A DNA stretch of 64,000 bases from Faecalibacterium gallinarum. Lineage in GTDB: Bacteria > Bacillota > Clostridia > Oscillospirales > Ruminococcaceae. A model generated the notes under the pieces. It saw only the letters and a list, made by a program, of their open reading frames with translations, made no database searches and was not told the DNA's origin. The stretch covers positions 1-64,000 of the forward strand of contig NZ_BQKV01000106.1 of the NCBI RefSeq assembly GCF_022180365.1. Direction: 5' to 3'. Positions 59,431 through 64,000 of this stretch are shown here, piece by piece (position 1 is the stretch's first letter; every line of letters starts with the position of its first letter). Both the position numbers and the translations under genes were made by a program.

Positions 59431-61365
59431 TCAGCCCCGGCTGGCGGGGGATTCGCCCTCGTTGAAGAGGTCAAAAATCCCGGTCAGCGCGTCCCCCAGG
59501 GCGTCCTCATCGCCGGAAGAGGCGGGTTTGCTGTGGCTGCCCGAGTTGGAAGAAGCGCTGGACGAAGAAGCCGGTTTGCTGGAAGAGCTCGAGGAAGACG
59601 AGCCCGAAGAAGCGGGCTTGCTGGAAGAGCTGGACGAGCTGGAGGAAGAGCTGCCCGAGGAAGCGGGCTTGCTGGAAGAGCTCGACGAGCTGGAAGAAGA
59701 GCTCGAAGAATCGGGTTTACTGGACGAGCTCGAGGAAGACGAAGAGCTGGAGGAAGAGCCGGAATCGGGCTTACTGGAAGCGGCGGCCTCCTGGCTGTCC
59801 TCCGAGGAGGCGGCCGACGAGCTGGACGACGAGCTGCTCGAAGAACTGGACGAGCCGGAAGAACTGCTCGAAGAACTGCTCGAGGAGCTGGAGCCGGACG
59901 ACGAGCTCGAGCTGCCGGAAGAGCTGGAGGAGGAGACGCCCTCCTTGAAGGAGACGGTCAGGGTGTTGCTGACGATCTCGCAGTCGTTGTAGCTGGCGGT
60001 GGCGTAGATCTTATAGGTCTGGTTGGCCAGGACGGGATCCACGATGAAGGTGATGGAGGTCATGCCGGCCACATCCTTCTGTTCCTCGCCGTTGACGAAC
60101 CACCGCAGGGTGTCGGCGCTGGTGTATTTGCCGCTGAGGGTGGCTTTAAAGGTGTAGTTCATCCCCAGAACGCCGCTGCCTTCGCTGGAAATCTGGACCG
60201 AGGCGCTGGCAAAGATGGCGGTGACGTCCAGATTCTGCTTGAAATCGGTGTCGGTGCGGGTCTTGCTGGTGACGCCGTCGCTCCACTTGACAAAGACATA
60301 GCCGGAGCTGGGCTCGGCGGTCACGGTGACGGACTGGGCCGGGTCGGTGATGGACACCGCCAGGCTGGTCTGGCCGGAGCTCTCGCCGTAGGTCAGGGTG
60401 CCGCCCACGTTCTGGTCGATCTGATAGCGGGCCTCGTAGAGGACCTCGGGCTCCACGGTGGAGGGGGCCACGGGGTCGCTGGGGTTGCTGGAATACTCGA
60501 TGGTCCGGGTGGGGATGTTGTCGGTGTCGGGGCGGCGGTCCTCGGTGATCCAGGCGTGGGTGGTCAGGTAATTGAGGATGGCTTTCAGGCCGCTGTTTTT
60601 CAGGTGGATGTCCCCGCTGATATAGTAGTCGGGGTTGCCGTAGCCGGTCTCATCCTTGAGCACCTCGGCGCTGTTCAGGAACTTGACCCCCAGGTTCTCG
60701 CACATGGAGAGCAGGGCCATGTTGAAGTCGTCGATCTTGCTCTGCTCCATGTCGGGGTAGTTGGAGTGGTTCCGGGGCACCGGCGGGACGGTGTTGACGA
60801 TGATGTCGGTGTAGGGGTAAGCCGCCTGGATGGCCTGGACAAAGGCGGTGTAGTGGCCGATGAAGGTCTCCACGTCCATGTGGTTGTCGTTGGTGCCGAA
60901 CATGATGACCACCCGGCGGGGCTTCATCATGGCCACCGCCTCGGGGATGGTGTAGCGGCTGTCGTGGCCCTTAAAGGTGACGATCTTGTCGTTGAGGGCG
61001 GCCTGGATGCCGATGCCCTCCTTGGCGCAGAACTGCTGGAGGCTGATCAGGCCGTTGTTGTAGTACCGCACGGTGTTGGAGTCGCCCAAAAAGAGGGTGT
61101 CGGCCAGATAGGCCTCGCCGGCGTCCTCGGTCTCGGGCAGGATGGCCCCCGAAGTCTCGTCGATCTGGTAGTAGTCGGACAGGTCGCCCTCGTCGATGGT
61201 GACCACCGAGCTGACCGGAGGGGCAGCGCCCCCTTTGCGGCGGATCAGCGCCCAGGTGACGCTGGCCGTGATCAGGATGGCCAGCGCGCAGATGCCGCAG
61301 ACCAGGGCGGCCTGCTTCTGGGTGGGCGACATGGAAGAATTGTCGGACTGAGTGTTTCGATTCAT
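59431..61365 (-). CDS. SGNH/GDSL-hydrolase with membrane anchor and poly-Ser C-terminal tail
   Basis: A 644-residue protein. N-terminal membrane segment (about 20-45) then an SGNH hydrolase domain: FLGDSNTVRYY (block I) near residue 92, MFGTNDN (block III) near 155, and GDIHLKNSG (block V) near 250. After it, repeat/Ig-like beta domains (about 310-480), then a Ser-rich tail with KPASSG repeats. It probably esterifies or de-acylates cell-surface glycans. Confidence 0.82.
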   Translation of the reverse strand: MNRNTQSDNSSMSPTQKQAALVCGICALAILITASVTWALIRRKGGAAPPVSSVVTIDEGDLSDYYQIDETSGAILPETEDAGEAYLADTLFLGDSNTVRYYNNGLISLQQFCAKEGIGIQAALNDKIVTFKGHDSRYTIPEAVAMMKPRRVVIMFGTNDNHMDVETFIGHYTAFVQAIQAAYPYTDIIVNTVPPVPRNHSNYPDMEQSKIDDFNMALLSMCENLGVKFLNSAEVLKDETGYGNPDYYISGDIHLKNSGLKAILNYLTTHAWITEDRRPDTDNIPTRTIEYSSNPSDPVAPSTVEPEVLYEARYQIDQNVGGTLTYGESSGQTSLAVSITDPAQSVTVTAEPSSGYVFVKWSDGVTSKTRTDTDFKQNLDVTAIFASASVQISSEGSGVLGMNYTFKATLSGKYTSADTLRWFVNGEEQKDVAGMTSITFIVDPVLANQTYKIYATASYNDCEIVSNTLTVSFKEGVSSSSSSGSSSSSSGSSSSSSSSSSSSGSSSSSSSSSSSSSAASSEDSQEAAASSKPDSGSSSSSSSSSSSSSKPDSSSSSSSSSSSSSKPASSGSSSSSSSSSSSKPASSGSSSSSSSSKPASSSSASSNSGSHSKPASSGDEDALGDALTGIFDLFNEGESPASRG

Positions 61366-61379
61366 GATTGTTCCCTACC

Positions 61380-62039
61380 TCACTTCGCGGCCGGAGCTCC
61401 CAGCAGGAGATCCGCCAGTTGATCGCAGCTGTCCAGATAGAACACCGGGCCAAAGGGTTCCAGCTCCTGACGGGAGCCGTAGCCGTAGAGGGCGGCGGCA
61501 GCGTCCAGACCGCAGTCGGCCGCCCCCCGCATATCCTCGGCCCGGTCCCCCACCATCAGGACCCGGCGGCCCCGAAGCAGGGGCTGGTCCAGCACATAGC
61601 GAATGACATCGGTTTTGGTATCCCGGCTGGCGTCCATCGAGGCGCCGTCGATCCGGTCAAAGAAGGGCGCGAGACCCTGCTCGGCCAGGATGGGGGCCGC
61701 CACCTCGGTGGGCTTGGACGTGGCGGTGCAGAGGATCAGCCCCGCATCCCGCAGGCGGCCCAGCATCCGGGCCGCGCCGGGGTAGGGCTGGCACATATGG
61801 CAGCCGCGGCGCTTATAGCTCTCTCTATACAGCAGTGTTGCCCGCTCGATGTCGGCTTCATCCAAAAAATGTTCGCCGAAGGTGCGGCGGAGCGGCGGCC
61901 CCAGGTACCGGCGCAGATCCAGCCCGGCGGGGTCCACCCCCATCTGACGGAAGGTCTCTTCCATCGTAGACAAAATGCCCGGCGCGGAATCCAGCAGGGT
62001 GCCGTCCACGTCGAACAGAATTGCATCGTATTTCAGCAA
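61380..62039 (-). CDS. HAD phosphatase (phosphoglycolate-phosphatase-like)
   Basis: A 219-residue HAD protein: motif I LFDVDGTLLDS, motif II TATSKP, motif III Lys in DTKTDVIRYVL, and IV MVGDRAEDMRGA. Fits Gph/PgpB-like phosphatases. TTG start (MLKYDAILFDVDG): GAAGGGG lies 8 bases upstream and no nearer ATG exists. Confidence 0.88.
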   Translation of the reverse strand: MLKYDAILFDVDGTLLDSAPGILSTMEETFRQMGVDPAGLDLRRYLGPPLRRTFGEHFLDEADIERATLLYRESYKRRGCHMCQPYPGAARMLGRLRDAGLILCTATSKPTEVAAPILAEQGLAPFFDRIDGASMDASRDTKTDVIRYVLDQPLLRGRRVLMVGDRAEDMRGAADCGLDAAAALYGYGSRQELEPFGPVFYLDSCDQLADLLLGAPAAK

Positions 62040-62177
62040 GGTTTTGACCCCTTCTTTCACAGATATACGAAGTATAGTATAGCACAATTTTTCCAGGGCG
62101 GCAATTCCAAGGTTTGGCATTTCAGAATTTTTACACGAAAAACGATCCCAATTGCGGATGGCGGGCCGGGGCACTGT

Positions 62178-62497
62178 TTATTTATACTCCCGCCCTCCCA
62201 CCCAGTCAGATGTATGGGGGCTCCGCCCCCATGCCCCCTCTAACCGTCAGGCCCTGCGGTTTTCCGCAGTCGGTGGTCGCTCTCGGGGAAATTAAACCGC
62301 CAGCGGCTGCTCCTGGGGCCGCCGCCCGGATTTGCCCGGCAGTCCCCGCAAGTCGGTCCACAACGCGGCCCGAGAGTGCGGGCCCTGCCGTTCAAACCGT
62401 TCGGCTGCCCTTCTGCGGAGCAACAACGCCAAAGCGCCGCCTGGGGGAAAGAGACGAGACCTTCCGGGAAGAAAGGGCGGGTGGGTGGGCATCTCAA
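62178..62497. repeat. Mosaic intergenic repeat element, copy G
   Basis: Left end TTTATACTCCCGCCCTCCCA (type 2), right end AAAGGGCGGGTGGGTGGGCA (type 1 inverted), so both end types occur in one element. It shares the GGGGGCTCCGCCCCC hairpin block with A, B and E and about 80 bp with B (62329-62409). A partial copy of the 61-bp hairpin module follows. Confidence 0.8.
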
Positions 62498-62623
62498 TAA
62501 AACCGCGCTCGCCTATCTGTTTCCTCGCGGTTGAGGATATTCCTCTATTCCGCCTGCCGGTTTCGCCCTGCATCTTGCAGCCTCAAACGGCAAAACCGCA
62601 TAACCTCCCCGGCCGGAAAATTA
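62498..62623. other. Intergenic region, no gene seen
   Basis: The 125 bp right of copy G hold A/T- and G/C-alternating sequence with a CTCGCGGTTGAGG word and CGGTTTCGCCCTGCA, similar to text after copies D and E. No coding sequence was found. Confidence 0.4.
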
Positions 62624-62669
62624 GCAATTAAAAAACGGACTGACTCCAAAACAGGCCAGTCCGTTTTTT
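62624..62669 (-). terminator. Terminator of the TSCPD gene
   Basis: AAAAAACGGACT...AGTCCGTTTTTT stem, about 20 bp past the stop. Confidence 0.85.
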
Positions 62670-62690
62670 AATGTTATTTCAGGGGTTTAT

Positions 62691-62948
62691 TCAGCCCAGC
62701 TCGGCCAGAGCCTTGCGCAGGTTCTTGGCGATCTGGTCGGGGCAGCTGGTGGGCCGGGGGCCGCAGGTGGTGCCCTCCATCCGCTCGATGGCGTCCTCGG
62801 CTTTCATCCCCTTGAGCAGCTTGCTGATGCCCTTCAGGTTGCCGTTGCAGCCGCCGACGACTTCGATGGATTCGATGGTGTGGTCGGGCGCCAGCTCGAT
62901 CTTGGTCATCTTGGAGCAGGTGCCCTGGTTGGGATAGGTAAAGGTCAT
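62691..62948 (-). CDS. TSCPD-domain protein (TIGR03905 type)
   Basis: An 85-residue protein: PNQGTCSKMTKIELAPDHTI, then EVVGGCNGNLKGISKLLKGM, and CGPRPTSCPDQIAKNLRKAL. The TSCPD motif with the Cys residues is characteristic of a small domain associated with ribonucleotide reductases and of stand-alone clostridial proteins. Function unclear. Confidence 0.88.
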   Translation of the reverse strand: MTFTYPNQGTCSKMTKIELAPDHTIESIEVVGGCNGNLKGISKLLKGMKAEDAIERMEGTTCGPRPTSCPDQIAKNLRKALAELG

Positions 62949-63057
62949 GGTTTGGACTTCCTTTCGTCTGGTTGGTTTTTACAATCGGTTCAGGGCCGGC
63001 CGGCAGCCGCCGAGGCCCGGGCCGGGAAAGCGTTGGGTTTCTCCCCTTTTGGGCCTC

Positions 63058-63906
63058 TCACCCTCTGGCCCGCTGGGCGGCCAGGGCGTCGATCCGGGCG
63101 ATCTGGTCGTCGGGGGTGGTGCAGGTGCCCACCGGGTGGGGGTGGGCGGAGTTCGACCCGTGGAAATCGGTGCCCCCGGTCTGGATCAGGCCGTATTGTT
63201 CGCAGAGGGCCCGGCACTCGGCCTTGTCCTCCTCGCTGTTCCGGGGGTGGTTGATCTCGATGCCGTCGATCAGCCCCTCGGCGGCCAATTCCCGCACCAG
63301 GGGCATACTCTTGTACACCGTGGGGTGGGCGAACACCACCACCGCCCGGGCGGCGCGGGCGGTCTCCAGCACCTGGCGCACCGGGAAATACTCCACCTCG
63401 TGGAGGATGATCCCCCGGGGGTTCCAGCCAAAGAGCTTGTGGTAGAGCTCGCCGTAGACGCCATCGCACAGACCCAGCTCGTGGAGGGCCTCCATCATGC
63501 CGCTCTTGAACAAAACCCCGCTGTCCTTGGCGTATTCCAGGGCCTGCTCGGTGCGGAACTGGGGGTAAATGGCCTCCAGCTCCCGGGCGCTTTGCAGCCC
63601 GCACTCGTTCCGGCGCTGGCGCATCACGTCGCAGTGGGCCCGCAGTTCGGGGCAGTCCTGGGGGTAGTAGCAGAGCAGATGGACCCGGTGCTTCCGCTCG
63701 TAGTCGTAGCCCGTCAGCTCGGCGGCGGGGATCAGCCTCACCCCGTCCTGGGTGGGGTGACACCAGCAGTATTCGGCGCTGAGCAGGGTGTCATGGTCCG
63801 AGATGGCCAGCACGTCCAGCCCCGCCCGGGCCGCCATGGGGGCCAGGCGCTGGATGGGGGTGGAGCCATCGGAACAGGTGGTGTGGTTGTGCAGATCGCC
63901 CGGCAT
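63058..63906 (-). CDS. PHP-domain phosphoesterase
   Basis: A 282-residue PHP protein: DLHNHTTCSDGS (metal ligands His, His, Asp), AISDHDTL near 38, and ending GGTDFHGSN near 250 with further metal His. This is the YciV/RnaseAM-like group that hydrolyses nucleoside 3',5'-bisphosphates. Start at MPGDLHNHT after GGAGG. Confidence 0.88.
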   Translation of the reverse strand: MPGDLHNHTTCSDGSTPIQRLAPMAARAGLDVLAISDHDTLLSAEYCWCHPTQDGVRLIPAAELTGYDYERKHRVHLLCYYPQDCPELRAHCDVMRQRRNECGLQSARELEAIYPQFRTEQALEYAKDSGVLFKSGMMEALHELGLCDGVYGELYHKLFGWNPRGIILHEVEYFPVRQVLETARAARAVVVFAHPTVYKSMPLVRELAAEGLIDGIEINHPRNSEEDKAECRALCEQYGLIQTGGTDFHGSNSAHPHPVGTCTTPDDQIARIDALAAQRARG

Positions 63907-63930
63907 GGGCAAAACGCCTCCTTATGGGGT

Positions 63931-64000
63931 TCAGTGTTTGTAGAAGTTGATCAGGCAGCCGTCCGCCAGGATCTGGCGCTCGTCGTTGGTCAGCGCCGCA
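63931..64000 (-). CDS. C-terminal end of an aconitate hydratase-like protein (cut by the window edge)
   Basis: The last 22 codons read AALTNDERQILADGCLINFY, then KH and TGA. This resembles the C-terminal tail of aconitase/isopropylmalate isomerase-type hydratases (LxxxERxIILDGCLINYY). Most of the gene is beyond the right edge, so the assignment is tentative. Confidence 0.5.
   Translation of the reverse strand, partial: AALTNDERQILADGCLINFYKH

Overview
This 64 kb window is a GC-rich chromosomal segment from an anaerobic, spore-forming Firmicute. It is most likely a class Clostridia organism of the Oscillospiraceae/Ruminococcaceae type. The case rests on sporulation proteins (YmxH/YlmC, YlbJ-like, YqfC, YqfD), a reverse rubrerythrin, a small ferredoxin, a DUF1540 protein, an ECF-type transporter, consensus sigma-A promoters and Bacillus-like gene orders (SRP RNA-dnaX-ybaB-recR and smpB-ssrA). 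No species can be named from the sequence alone.

Layout. 1-310: two tandem consensus promoters and the leader of an rRNA operon that runs off the left edge. 0.4-8 kb: CAAX protease, polA-tsaD, ferredoxin, ArsC-like protein, threonine aldolase, tRNA-Leu(UAG), a lipoprotein. 8.2-14 kb: a six-gene operon of ECF transporter S, fused A-A and T subunits, a PHP protein, an inositol-monophosphatase-family protein and an RpiR/MurR regulator. 14-20 kb: DUF2200 protein, tRNA-Leu(UAA), pncB, guaB. 20-27 kb: tsf-rpsB, LTA-synthase-like sulfatase, YmxH, HAD phosphatase, DUF1540, a DUF1624 membrane protein, and reverse rubrerythrin with a Fur/PerR-like operator. 27.2-33.8 kb: a reduced prophage (CI/Cro switch, replication-type protein, tail-fibre/collar genes, lysozyme, holin) with no integrase, terminase, portal, capsid or tail-tube gene. 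33.9-34.1 kb: tRNA-Pro and tRNA-Gln. 34-42 kb: pfkA-type kinase, queA, then asd-dapA-dapB-CapA-ACT. 42-48 kb: MATE pump, tmRNA, smpB, recR, ybaB, dnaX, SRP RNA. 48-56 kb: YlbJ, YqfC-YqfD, Hsp33, methyltransferase, ysxC, lon. 56-64 kb: a Gx-type membrane protein, ABC-F ATPase, two HAD phosphatases, a Cys-rich small protein, an SGNH hydrolase with a poly-Ser tail, a TSCPD protein, a PHP protein and the end of an aconitase-like gene.

The most striking feature is not a gene. At least seven long intergenic regions hold members of one dispersed non-coding repeat family. They have GC-rich ends containing CCCACCCGCCC and contain shuffled, sometimes inverted, hairpin modules. Some are joined to 52/53-bp tandem repeats that start right at the terminators of neighbouring genes. 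Several element ends coincide with stop codons. This family and the reduced prophage are the best candidates for undescribed biology here. Gene functions are inferred from protein motifs and context only; no database search was possible.
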